In this document: in pieces, positions 11,569 to 21,530 of the stretch | How positions within the stretch are numbered: position 1 is the first letter of the stretch | Layout: the number at the start of each line of letters is the position of its first letter | Assembly: GCA_019828595.1 (NCBI GenBank) | Contig: JAHQRK010000004.1 | Span: forward strand, 1,798,001-1,862,000 | Length of the DNA: 64,000 nucleotides | DNA from: Aphanomyces cochlioides | Taxonomy: Eukaryota > Oomycota > Saprolegniomycetes > Saprolegniales > Verrucalvaceae | Direction: 5' to 3' | Position numbers and translations under genes: made by a program | The notes under the pieces: model-generated | The model's input: the letters and a program-made list of their open reading frames with translations, nothing else | What the model was told of the DNA's origin: nothing | The model's database searches: none

Positions 11569-12402
11569 CGAAAGTTTTCAAGTGACGACAAGGTAGTCAA
11601 TCACGCAAACTTCGATCATCTTCGCGGGGGAGCCGTGCGCCAAAAATTTCAAAGCTTCAGGTTGTAGTAGGTGGTCGCCTCATCTGTTGCTCCATGGAGA
11701 TCCACGGGAGGAGGGGGCTCTGCACGCTCTGCAGCTACGTCATGAAGGGTGATAGGCGTTAATCACTTGACGCCAAACCCGTTGGCTCCTGTCCGTTCGT
11801 TTCTTGTCAACAGCGTCGAGACAAGTTGGTTGGCTGGAACAGTTCCAAGTGCTGCCTTCTCTGCTCAGCCCGTCCATCTAGCGAGTTTATGGACGTACCA
11901 ACGAAGTGAGGAGCTGGTGTCGAGTCGATTGCACGACAGAGATAGCTCCCATCGATGCAATCTTCTGCCCTCGATGGCGCTGCCTCTAAAGCACTGTCGT
12001 AGCCTGCTCCAACAGCGTGTCGTGGCAACAGGGTCAACGATTTTGAATTTCGATCTGCTTCTCGATGAAACTTTCGCTCATCGATGTGCGATCCACGTGA
12101 CTCCTGGAATATCAATGAGATGGCATTACGCCGTTCGTTCATCCACCCCTTGATTCATAGGCGCCTTTGGACTCGATGCGAAGCAGAGCACTGATGAAAC
12201 TGAGCCCCAGAGCTCGACTTGACGCTGCTCGCGAAGCTCAAACTTTGGTCAAACTTTGTGCTGTCGACAAAGACGCCCTCGTAGTCAATGACCAAGGGTG
12301 GCCACTCTGGAGCTCACTGAACAGTCATTATGGCTTCACTGTAGTCGACTGAAGTAGTCAAAGCTCATCAAAATGTATTCGTCGTGGATGTATGCTCGCT
12401 GT
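11569..12402. other. Intergenic between the two Cys-rich genes, no confident gene
   Basis: Two open stretches on the plus strand (11749-12153 and 12167-12352) have no recognisable domain. A short segment around 12088-12125 resembles 14127-14165 (shared text GTGCGATC...CGTGACTCC), hinting at old duplicated sequence. No clear gene is supported. Confidence 0.3.
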
Positions 12403-13431
12403 CTAGCAACTACTGTGACTGGGACAGCTTGGCCCTTGAACTATGAAGGGGTTTCCCTTGGAATCTTCGCAGCAAGACTGGTAGATCGGACTGCCACCGC
12501 TCGTGACGTAGACCCAGTACGGCAGTCCCTTGCAGCATTTTCGATGGTTGGGGTTTTGACATTCCACCAGCGTTCCATTCGGCAAAGTGCACGGAACCAA
12601 ATTGCCACACACTGAGGTTGGTGTTGGAGTTGTCGCCGGTGATGATGCTGGAGTTGGTGCTGGGGTTGTCGCTGGGGTTGGCTTGATAGTCGTCGAGGGA
12701 GTTGTAGGGCAGCCACCTTGAACGATCACAGGATTCCCCTTGGGGTCTTCACAGCAGGACTGGTAGATTGTATTGTCGCCACCAGGGGGGTAGTACCAAT
12801 ATGGGATTCCCTTGCAGCATCCTCGACGGGCAAGGTTTAGGCACTCGACGAGAGTTCCATCGGGCGTCGTGCACGCGAACGAGTTGCCACACACTGGGGT
12901 TGTTGCTGGAGTTGGCGCTGGAGTCGGCTTGATAGTCGTTGGGGTAGTCGTGGGGCAACCGCCGAGACCAATGAACGGATTTCCCTTGGCATCTTCACAG
13001 CATGCCTGGAGCATTGTAATGCCATCAGTGGTGTTGTAGAGCCAATATGGGAGTCCCTTGCAGCATCCCCGACGTGCTGGGTTTTGGCATTCGACGAAAG
13101 TTCCATTGGGCTCGGTGCAGGCAAACAGGTTGCCGCATCCTATTGTCGGCGATGGAGTTGGCGCGGCGGTCGTTGGGGCAGTCGTGGGGCAACCGCCGAG
13201 ACCAATGAACGGATTTCCCTTGGTATCTTCACAGCATGCCTGGAGCGTTGTAATGCCATCAGTGGTGTTGTAGAGCCAATATGGGAGTCCCTTGCAGCAT
13301 CCCCGACGCGCTGGGTTTTGGCATTCCACAAAAGATCCATCAGGTGTGGTGCACGCGAACAAGTTGCCACAATCAAAGTTGCTCTGAGCCAAGCCAGCAA
13401 GACACGACCACACCAACGCACTCTTCATCAA
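12403..13431 (-). CDS. Secreted Cys-rich repeat protein, four repeats with Thr/Pro linkers
   Basis: A single-exon gene of 342 codons. A signal peptide (MMKSALVWSCLAGLAQS) is followed by four domains of the same eight-cysteine pattern as the 11065 gene, starting near residues 21, 99, 181 and 273. The domains are joined by Thr/Pro/Ala-rich linkers that grow longer towards the C-terminus (runs such as TPAPTPATTP), which look O-glycosylated and mucin-like. Repeats 1 and 2 are nearly identical in DNA, so the array expanded recently. The bead-on-string layout fits an extracellular, wall-bound or adhesive protein. I do not recognise the domain family and assign no function. A 42-bp palindrome lies about 80 bp upstream of the start. 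Confidence 0.85.
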   Translation of the reverse strand: MMKSALVWSCLAGLAQSNFDCGNLFACTTPDGSFVECQNPARRGCCKGLPYWLYNTTDGITTLQACCEDTKGNPFIGLGGCPTTAPTTAAPTPSPTIGCGNLFACTEPNGTFVECQNPARRGCCKGLPYWLYNTTDGITMLQACCEDAKGNPFIGLGGCPTTTPTTIKPTPAPTPATTPVCGNSFACTTPDGTLVECLNLARRGCCKGIPYWYYPPGGDNTIYQSCCEDPKGNPVIVQGGCPTTPSTTIKPTPATTPAPTPASSPATTPTPTSVCGNLVPCTLPNGTLVECQNPNHRKCCKGLPYWVYVTSGGSPIYQSCCEDSKGNPFIVQGPSCPSHSSC

Positions 13432-13512
13432 GATCGAAAGTTCTCAAATGGCGCTTTCACTTGGTCATCACGGATATGTTGCAGTGCATTTTCAATCATC
13501 CAAGTAGCTACC

Positions 13513-13554
13513 AGTATTTTTCATCGAAGGGAGCTCCCTTCGATGAAAAATACT
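13513..13554. repeat. 42-bp perfect palindrome
   Basis: The sequence is its own reverse complement over 42 bases, with arms AGTATTTTTCATCGAAGGGAG meeting directly without a loop. It sits about 80 bp upstream of the start codon of the four-repeat Cys-rich gene, in its presumed promoter. As DNA it could extrude a cruciform; in RNA it would form a 21-bp stem without a loop. Confidence 0.95.
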
Positions 13555-14891
13555 TTGCACCCATGAAAATTTCGCGCTCGACAAGCTTGCATGTAAGCTT
13601 GTATGGTGGCTCTCCGTCGTGGCTTCATGGGGAACAACCTCTGGCAATGCTCTCAGGTGCGTTGTCTTGACGAGAGGAAGGCGGTGAATACACTGACGGA
13701 ATGTGAGAACTAGAGCTCGGTAAGGCGCAAGTCTTCCCATGACATTCCGGTGGTTGTGTCTATGTCGACGGTGACATGGACAGATCTGTCGGCTCGAAAA
13801 TTTCCGCGTGGGTTTATTCTCTGCTCAGTAGATCATGGCATTGATGGGAGAGTGCCGTGTGTCGCATCCGTCCATGGAGTTCAAGTAGCTGGGTGTGGGA
13901 AATTTTGAGCGCGTCTATGACGATGAACGTTGGGAGATGTCGAGTCGACTCAAGAGGTAAGAAGACCGCTCGAAATCGTTTCAAGAGGCCTCTCAGCTCA
14001 TAGAATCTATAGCTCGTTGGTTTGACAGTGTTGTCGACTTGGTGCGATGGATCGATCTTTCCAGCAGAGTGAAGATTTGTTGATGGAGCAAGTTGTCGAT
14101 GAAATTTTCATCTGAGATCGATCAACGTGCGATCTTCGTGACTCCCTCAATGTCATGGCGATATTCTCTACTGGCAGCTTGATGCTATCAAAGAATCAAC
14201 TTCATGAAGCTCTCCGTGGACGTCATACCTATCGTCTGTGTCAAGGCGCTCTGGTGAACCATCCATCCACCTCATGTTCAGTATCGATCCAAAGATTGCA
14301 TGCCGCGATCTCTCGCAAGGCACACAGATCAAGCACTTCGTTGGCAAGCTTTGACGAGCATGAACTTGATGGCTATCAGGTTTAGCATTGTGTGAGCTTT
14401 GTGATCTTCTGTCGCGACTTTGACGTTAAGGTTTTGAAGGTCAAGACTTCAAGTGACGACGTCGTAAGGTGAACGACTCACTGTGGATAAACTTGAACTG
14501 ACGGTGACAACCATGAGAGCATGCTAATGGACTCGCCAAGTCCGATTGGGTCAGCTCAATCGCAAGAAGAGGCGCAACGCACATGGTGCACCTGGATAAG
14601 TGCAATCTCGCGAAAGATTGGCTCCGTGCGAGGGTTTGGTGTGCACTTTGCACTTGTGGATTGTCCCGACCCAGAAGAGAACTGTGGTCGACATGACATG
14701 GAATCGCCAGTCGTTTGACGAGACTTGAATCTTTCACGTCTATTTGTACTCTACCGACGCAATTACAGCAGCGGCCTTTATCCACAGACGCCAGTGCTTC
14801 ACTCACCATGTTCCCATCGCCACCGAAATAAGAAAATGTCGTACTGGACCTTGTCATTTTTCGAATCCGTGACAGAGACGCCGAGAGTCTC
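13555..14891. other. Intergenic, no confident gene
   Basis: About 1.3 kb between the Cys-rich gene and the first plus-strand UNC-93 copy. Several open stretches exist on both strands, but they lack domains and none forms a convincing exon chain. A short segment near 14127-14165 resembles one near 12088. It includes the promoter side of the pseudogene at 14892. Confidence 0.3.
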
Positions 14892-15930
14892 ATGCAGCTC
14901 ACGAGAGACTGCACGCGCGCTGCGTTGATTCTATCGGCGGCATTCTTGCTCGTCTTCACAGCGTACGGTGGCATTGAGGTATGCTTATCCTGCTTGAGCT
15001 TGGTACCCTATGCGAGTTGACGCTGGAAACGTCGATTATTCCAGGAGAGTGCAAGGGATGTCTCGAAGGCCCAACGCATGGGATATGCCAGTCAGGAAGC
15101 GTCTGTCAGGATAAAGTCAAGTTTTCCTGCGATGAAGCATGCGCTGCGCCATTCCAGGAATGCAAATGTACGCTCGCCATGCCAGAGCAAGTTTTTGACT
15201 CGCGTTGCCGTTGTAGCATCCCTGGGCAACACGATTTTAGGCATCGTATACCTCGTCTACACCGTGAGCGCGTTCTTTGGGTCCATCGTGCTCAGTACAA
15301 GCTATGAAAACTCCGAAAAGTTGACGCTGCTGACTGTAGATTTACTTGGGAAGAAGTGGAGCTTGTTTGGCAGCTCTTTCTTCTAGTACGTCAGGCGTAA
15401 TGCTCCATGCTTTAGCGCGCTCTTTGCGTTTGCGAACTTGACGGTCGCATTGACACCGCGTAATCCTGATTTGCATTCTGTTTTATTGATAACAGCCGCT
15501 GCTCTACTCGGCATGGCTGCGTCCGTCTTGTGGATTTCCCAAGAGAGTCGGCAGTGCGATTGCCTTGCTAAGTCTTTATGTAGGCCAGCTATATCACTCA
15601 AATCAGCGTGATTTATGCGACGCTAAAGAACGAGGCTGTCACGAGCTCCATGGGGCACTTCAATGGAATCTTCTTTAGCATTTTCAATCTCAGCAGCATC
15701 GCTGGCAACTTAACCTCGTCTCTCGTTCTTGGCACATTTGACTGGTAGTTAACTCGACCAACTACATCCCTTATATTCTTTTGACTAGGTCCAACACAAG
15801 TCTATTTGTCATCTACATAGTCTTGGGATTGTCCGGGACAGCTCTCTTCTTCTTTCTTCCTTCGCTTTCCGACAAGCTTCATGACGATTCTCTTGCAACG
15901 GCGCAGTTGAGAGCTTTTGCGAAAGCATGA
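14892..15930 (+). pseudogene. UNC-93-like transporter, decayed and truncated (copy 2)
   Basis: The copy starts like its relatives: a 29-codon first exon (14892-14978, MQLTRDCTRAALIL...), then the Cys-rich loop and helices 2-6, with recognisable exons matching copy 1. Damage is visible. The acceptor of intron 1 has TTG where the other copies have TAG; a nearby AG could rescue it at the cost of one extra Leu. The donor after WISQ reads GA instead of GT (CAA|GAGAGT), so the normal join is lost and reading through reaches a stop. The reading frame ends at 15930, after the mid-protein exon. The whole second half of the transporter, including the GEFTSN block, is missing. Confidence 0.78.
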
Positions 15931-16839
15931 CCCTATTGACATGACACGGCTTTTCGTGTGTCATTTGCATCTTGCTCACAAAAATTGTAAACCAGAGTAA
16001 TTGTCAACAAGTTCATTCTTGTAAACCGAATTGGCGCGATTTAGAGACCCCGACGATCCAAACTCGACAATTGCAGAATCGATGGCCATGGTGGACAATG
16101 TGCTCCCATGTCAGACCAACTTGAAAATGATGCTGCGTCTAGTTCGACCATATCCACTCACCACCGAGGAACACTGGAGTACAAAAACGAAATCAACTTG
16201 TCTCTCATATCAAGTCGACATCCAAATCTGTCTTCACGCTGTCACAGGGGATTTGTATTGCGATTTTGTTGCCCAAGGGATCCAGTGTTTGTGTGCAACA
16301 GGACAATGTACTGACGATCTTGTCGCCGACAGTGTTTATGTGAAAACAATGTTTTCGCCTGCAGTGTTTGTGTGAACACAATGTTTTCACATAAACAGAG
16401 TGGGTTGCATAGTTTGTCTCAACTATTTTGTGGCAGGCATTGATTACCAATGGACAAGATCAGGCGTGACGACAGCGGTGTACCGACAGCAGCAAAAATC
16501 GACTCGGGTCCATTCAAAGCTATGCTTTGGCTCAACTGCACGTCATGGAGTCCCCTCAATCAAATTGCATGGCTTCAAAATTGTGATGTAAATGTCCATG
16601 CCCCACCACCGACTACATCAATGTTGGAGTCTCGGGGAGAAGTGTTGAACATTGCTCACAACGTGCGTCGAGGATTTGGTATGTTGCCACGAGCGTTGAA
16701 CAACACCCACATGACGCATTCACTAGCCCCCCCCCTCACTGTCGGACCACTGCCCGGCTCATTTCACGACACTATCAAGCAATGTTGAGGTTTCCACAAA
16801 GTCATTGTTCAAAACGCTGCCAAGGGAATTCAAGGCGCC
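15931..16839. other. Intergenic, no confident gene
   Basis: About 0.9 kb between two decayed UNC-93 copies. Short open stretches only. It contains the inverted repeat at 16334-16396 and the presumed promoter of the next copy. Confidence 0.35.
16334..16396. repeat. Inverted repeat with 15-bp arms
   Basis: GTTTATGTGAAAACA at 16334-16348 is the exact reverse complement of 16382-16396, with a 33-bp spacer holding a third related copy (GTTTGTGTGAACACA). The spacer repeat suggests local duplication. No gene overlaps it. Confidence 0.8.
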
Positions 16840-18726
16840 ATGCAGCAAACGAAAGAATGCACGCATGCGGCTTTGATTCTCTCTGTAGCTTGCCTCCTTG
16901 TGTTCACTGCCTATGGTGGTATTGAGGTACGCTTGCCCCTACTGAGCATTCAGTCATGATGTGGTAGACTTTGGAAACTTCGATCATTCCAGGGGAGTGC
17001 CAGGGATGTGAAGAAGGCTCGCTGGATGGAATTTGCCAGTCAGGAAACGTCTGCCATTACAAGGTCCAATTTTCCTGCGATGAAGCTTGCGCGGCGCCAT
17101 TCCGTGAATGCGAATGTACGCTCGACTCATTGGCCTACCACTTGACACGGATTTCACATTGTAGCATCACTGGGGAACACAGTTTTAGCTGTCGTTTATC
17201 TTGTCTACACTGTGAGCGCCATCTTTGGGTCCATCATTCCAAGTACATGCCATACTTGATATTGCGTTATGATGCTCTGGACTAGATTTGCTCGGGAAGA
17301 AGTGGAGTTTGTTCGGCAGCTCCATCATTTAGTACATGAATGCCTCAAGTTTGAGACTCATGGACTCTCGTAGCGCACTCTTCGCCTAAACCTAGTGGTG
17401 GCATTGACACCTCATAGCCAGTGTTTGCATGCTGGTTTGCTCATCACAACCGCAGCTCTCCTTGGTGTGGCAGCTTCTACGTTGTGGATATCCCAAGTAT
17501 GTCAGTATTTCCATTTCTACCTCCTCATTGCTTCGTCAAGGCAAGCTATTTGACGCAAGTCAGTGTAGTTTATGCCACGCTTAAGAACGAGGCAGTAACG
17601 AGCTCCATGGGTCATTTCTATGGAATCTTCTTCAGCATATACAACTTCAGCAACATCATTGGAAACTTGATTTCATCGCTCGTACTCGGCTCACAGAAGG
17701 GGTCTCAATGCTCCGTGATATTTCTATGCTAACGCGGCCAATAAGTCTGTTCATCCTTTACAGCGTCTTGGGTCTATCTGGAACTGCTCTGTTTTTCTGT
17801 TTGCCATCCGTTTCTAGTGAACCCGCTGAAGATCATGCGGAGACTAGCGAAGATCGTCCCCGGCTTTTCTCACCTCGAGCATTGTGGTCACTGATTAAAG
17901 ACATGTGAAATCCAAAAGGTCTACGTGTAGCATGACAATTTGTTTTAGGCGCATACTGGTTCTACTACCAGTATTTCTCTTTGGTGGCATTCTTCGAGGA
18001 TTTGCCTTGGGCGAATTCACGTCCAACGTCATCCGTGAGTCTCTCGGCAGCTCGTTCATCGGATACGTCATGGCTTTTTACGGTATCATCACTGTGGTCG
18101 GCTCGTTTGGATTTGGCAAGTTTGCGGACAGGATTGTGCATCTTTGTGGCTGGAATTTGACGTCAGGGCACAGATTTGGTCCATGGAGCAGCATGGTGTT
18201 TGGCTATGTTGCTATACTCGCGGCTTATTGCTTGTGCTTCACGTTGCACTTATCCAAGTGTGATGGTCAATGGGCATATGTGCTGTGCATTGCAGTGCTT
18301 CTTGGCATCAGCGATTCAAGTACGTCCAAATCATCTTGAACCTCGGCTCAAATTACGAATTCTAGCTTCCACAACTTTAACTAACGGTAAATTGAGAATT
18401 TCTACTCAGTCTCCATGAGATAGCGATGTGTCTAGTTGTCGTGGGCCAAGAATTCCCCTTGAATGCTGTCGGCGCTTTTTCGCTCGTGAAGGCATATCAA
18501 TCTGCTGCATCTGCATTCTCGTTTGGTTTCTTTAAATACCTGAGGTACACCAAATTGTATGGATGATTTACATATTCTCTTTAGCTTCCATGGCCAGCTG
18601 ACCTTGCTCATCACAATGGCCATCTTGGCACTTGCATGCTTCACTCTCTACACGGTCAAATTCAGAAAAGTTGTGCGTGAAGGTGAAGGTTATGCTGCCG
18701 TCGGGACGCCTTCTGTTCAAATTTGA
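16840..18726 (+). pseudogene. UNC-93-like transporter, frameshifted (copy 3)
   Basis: Nearly all exons of the family are present from ATG at 16840 to TGA at 18726: first exon, Cys-rich loop, helices, GEFTSNVIRESLGSS block and a C-terminal VREGEGYAAVG tail. Three lesions are visible. Compared with copy 2, about four bases are missing in the exon that begins near 17374 (GCACTCTTCGCCTAAACC), which shifts the frame into a TAA. At about 17712 the exon end after GSQ has no GT donor and the next exon start is one or two bases short. At about 18132 the donor reads AG|GATTG instead of AG|GT, leaving the intron in frame. It may be recently inactivated, since its C-terminal exons are clean. Confidence 0.75.
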
Positions 18727-18958
18727 TGCAAAGTCCGATGAGCATCCAAGAGAACCAATTAACATCAATGATTTTTTGTTAATCTAGCTCAATTATCCCC
18801 ACCATAATCGTGAGAGAATTATGTACGTACATGACCACAGCCGTATGAACCTTTCGTTGCAAGCGAGGACAAAATGGTATGAACAAAAATATAATTGAGC
18901 TCATTCCATTCTTAATGAAATAGTAGTTGCTCATGACCAGTCGGTTCTTTACACCTCC

Positions 18959-18966
18959 ATCGAGAC
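18959..18966. repeat. Target-site duplication, left copy (ATCGAGAC)
   Basis: An 8-bp direct repeat flanking the element; the partner is at 21531-21538. Removing the element and one copy restores an uninterrupted 3' end of the UNC-93-like gene on the minus strand, ending ...VSMEV and a TAA at 18949-18951. Confidence 0.88.
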
Positions 18967-21530
18967 CAGAGTTGTGATACGTTACGTTAATTACCGTAAC
19001 GTACAGTAATACGATACGTTATTTTGAATCGTATTTCGATACGATAAAATTATAACGTAGATTCATTACGTACGCTATATTTTACAGGAATACCGTTTTA
19101 CGTTAAAAGGTATACTCATACATATCGCACAAACACGACACAAAACCGACAAATAATTTAAAATGATTGGATAACCGACATCAAACTAAATTCTTATTGG
19201 ATGAAAATTGGAAATGACAGTTGACTGGACGAGGGACGTGTCGCGGGGGCAACATATACCAAACATTTAACATTTACGCAGTTTGATTGGATAAATCACT
19301 AAAACTTGACTTCTTTTTTGCTCATCACTTGTCCACAGGACGGAGATGGAGCAAGCTACGCCCTGCAAGCAAACGATTGAGCAGTCTTTCCTCGGGGCTT
19401 CCACCCGACGAACTTATGCCAGCTATCAAAGACAATTTGAGGAGTTTTGCAAGCATGAAAAGGACGGCATCGACCCTGCGTCGGCCACCGCGGAAATCTG
19501 CTCTGACTATTTTCACCATCTTTTCTCTCTTGGACGAAAAGCTCGAACTGTAGACACTGCCAAGACTGCGCTTGTTGCTTACTTTAAAGACCATAAGATT
19601 GATCCAAACCCTGCGCAAGGGACGACGTCCAAGAAGTACGTCGTTCCTCTCCAGAAGTTTTGTCGACAAAACACTACAGACGAGGAGCGAAAAGCCCATC
19701 CCCTCTCGATCCACGACATGTCCAAGCTCATTGATGCCTTCGCTCCGATGAACCATTTCGTTGTGACCATGCTGCGATTTCTGTTCTCTGCAAGCTACCT
19801 GGGTTGTTTTCGTATAAGTGAAGTCCTGAGTTTGAAATGGTGTGATGTCGACTTTAGCAAGACTGACGACGAACGATTTGTCTCGGTCAGGCTACGATGG
19901 CACAAGAAGGCCAGCGTCGAGAAGGACTGCCAAATCTACCATCTTATCTCAATGAAGCGTCGTACCCATGCCTTCGTGTTTGTGATTTCTATGAAGAGTA
20001 CGTGAAACTCGTTCGCTTGACGATACACAACATTCCAAATGGAACTTACGTATTTCCACAGACGACGACTGTCAACGGTGGTCTTCGTGTTGACTGGTTC
20101 AAGCAGGCTGAACAAATGTGGCTTTGTAGAATTTTGACAAATACAGTCGAAGCTACACCAGGTTTGCCATTGGGAATTACCTTGCACAGCATGCGACGTG
20201 GAGGTGCATTTTATCGCGTGTTTGAACCACCCGAAAGGCGATTCAATTTTCGTGAACTCATGGCATGGTGCCGCTGGGAAGACATCAAAACGTGTTGCGA
20301 ATACTTGGTTCGAAAAGTATCAGTGATGCTATCGATCCTAGATTGCTCCTGCACAAGCGAACCACGAATTAATTTGTTGTGGCTGGAGACCAGCTCGCTT
20401 CCACTGTGGACATTGAAACTCTAGCAGATACAATCATCAGAGCTATTCTGGAGGCTCTGCCTGCTCAGAGTGTCAAACCAAAAACACCAGTGCAGAAGAC
20501 GATGCACGAATACTTGGCACCAAAAGCAATTCCAACTGCAAGAAATGGCGAGGAAGCGTGGCAACAATGGTTCATGCCCGACCCCCAAAACGGATTGTTC
20601 ATAGCGCTGAAAGACTTTCCGAAAGACAGCGTCAAACTTGACCGAAGAAAATACTAAGAGCGACTCACGCACTCCACCGCTTTCGCAAAGTTTCAGTGCT
20701 ATGATCAGTTTGAGAGGGCGTATGATGGCTTCACCAGGACCTACTCGGGACTCTTGAAGGAAGTGGGCAAGAGAAAACGTGAAGGCACTTTGTGAATCAT
20801 TCCATGTCGGCTGTCCTTCAGATTGTAAATTGTAATTGGAATGATAAATTGGCATTTCTACCAATCAATTTTCTGTCGGATGAAATTGTCGTGTCGTCCA
20901 TTTTATCTAGACATAAACTTGATCATTTTAAAGGATTTATGAGGTAACATGAGGCTGCAACCGAGTCTCTCACATCCATGACAAGCGGAACACTTCATCA
21001 ATTTAAACTGAATAATGGAGCTACAGTAACCATAATTTTGCAAAAATCAAGGACAGGCTATGACCCAAAAGTGTTGATGGCGTTCTTATAATAAATTAAC
21101 GATGATATTATTCTTTCTGTATATGTGCAACACACTCAAACTACTCCACGGAAATCAAGTGCGTATTTGGGCAGATAGCTCAATTTCACGTCCAAGTTAT
21201 CACACGAAACTTATCCACAATGACGACGTCCATGTTGTGGAGGAACATATATATAGCTACACAGTTAATGAACTCGTTATGATCACGTTTGGCATCCATC
21301 AACTTGTTTCTATCAACAGAGAAGTCGTAGTTCATACAGGGACTTCATCTTGTAAATATGTTTTGGCTCACCATCAATGTTTACTTGAAATATAGGCTCA
21401 AAATAACATACCAAACGTATTACTGTAATACGTTACGTTAAATATAACGTAAACAGGAATACGCTACGCTAAAAATATTTCGTACTAAAATACGTTAAGT
21501 TATAACGTATCGTAACGTATCACAACTCTG
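18967..21530. mobile_element. TIR element with 8-bp target duplication, carrying a tyrosine recombinase relic
   Basis: The first 20 bases, CAGAGTTGTGATACGTTACG (18967-18986), are the exact reverse complement of 21511-21530. Directly outside lie identical 8-mers ATCGAGAC at 18959-18966 and 21531-21538, a target-site duplication. The ends are AT-rich and full of TACGTTA-type subterminal repeats. An 8-bp duplication and CAGAG termini fit the hAT superfamily, yet I see no hAT transposase. The only recognisable gene inside encodes a tyrosine recombinase, as in Crypton elements, which normally lack such ends. It sits in the last codons of the UNC-93 copy on the minus strand. Length 2,564 bp. Confidence 0.88.
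19346..20657 (+). pseudogene. Tyrosine recombinase (Crypton-like), frameshifted
   Basis: Three overlapping reading frames together cover one protein. The first (19346-20005) begins MEQATPCKQTIEQSFLG and has a SAM-like core-binding part (TRRTYASYQRQFEEFCKHE) and the catalytic arginine block (GCFRISEVLSLKWCDVD). The second frame, joined near 19950, carries the HSMRRGGAF box (the HxxR motif) and CRWEDIKTCCEYL with the expected tryptophan and nucleophilic tyrosine. A third frame from about 20310 gives the tail (SDAIDPRLLLHKRTTN, an in-frame TAA, then GDQLASTVDIETLAD). Two frame changes and one stop point to an inactive copy; short introns could explain one change but not the stop. The family cuts and joins DNA through a phosphotyrosine intermediate. 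Confidence 0.8.

Noticed and set aside
14441..14974. 177-codon open frame on the minus strand
   Set aside because: It overlaps the first exon of the UNC-93 copy at 14892 in antisense and has no recognisable domain.
19900..20000. Programmed ribosomal frameshift in the recombinase
   Set aside because: No slippery heptamer is present at the frame change, and a second shift plus a stop follow, so decay is simpler.
18967..21530. hAT transposase inside the element
   Set aside because: No DDE/hAT-type frame was found; only the recombinase relic is recognisable.
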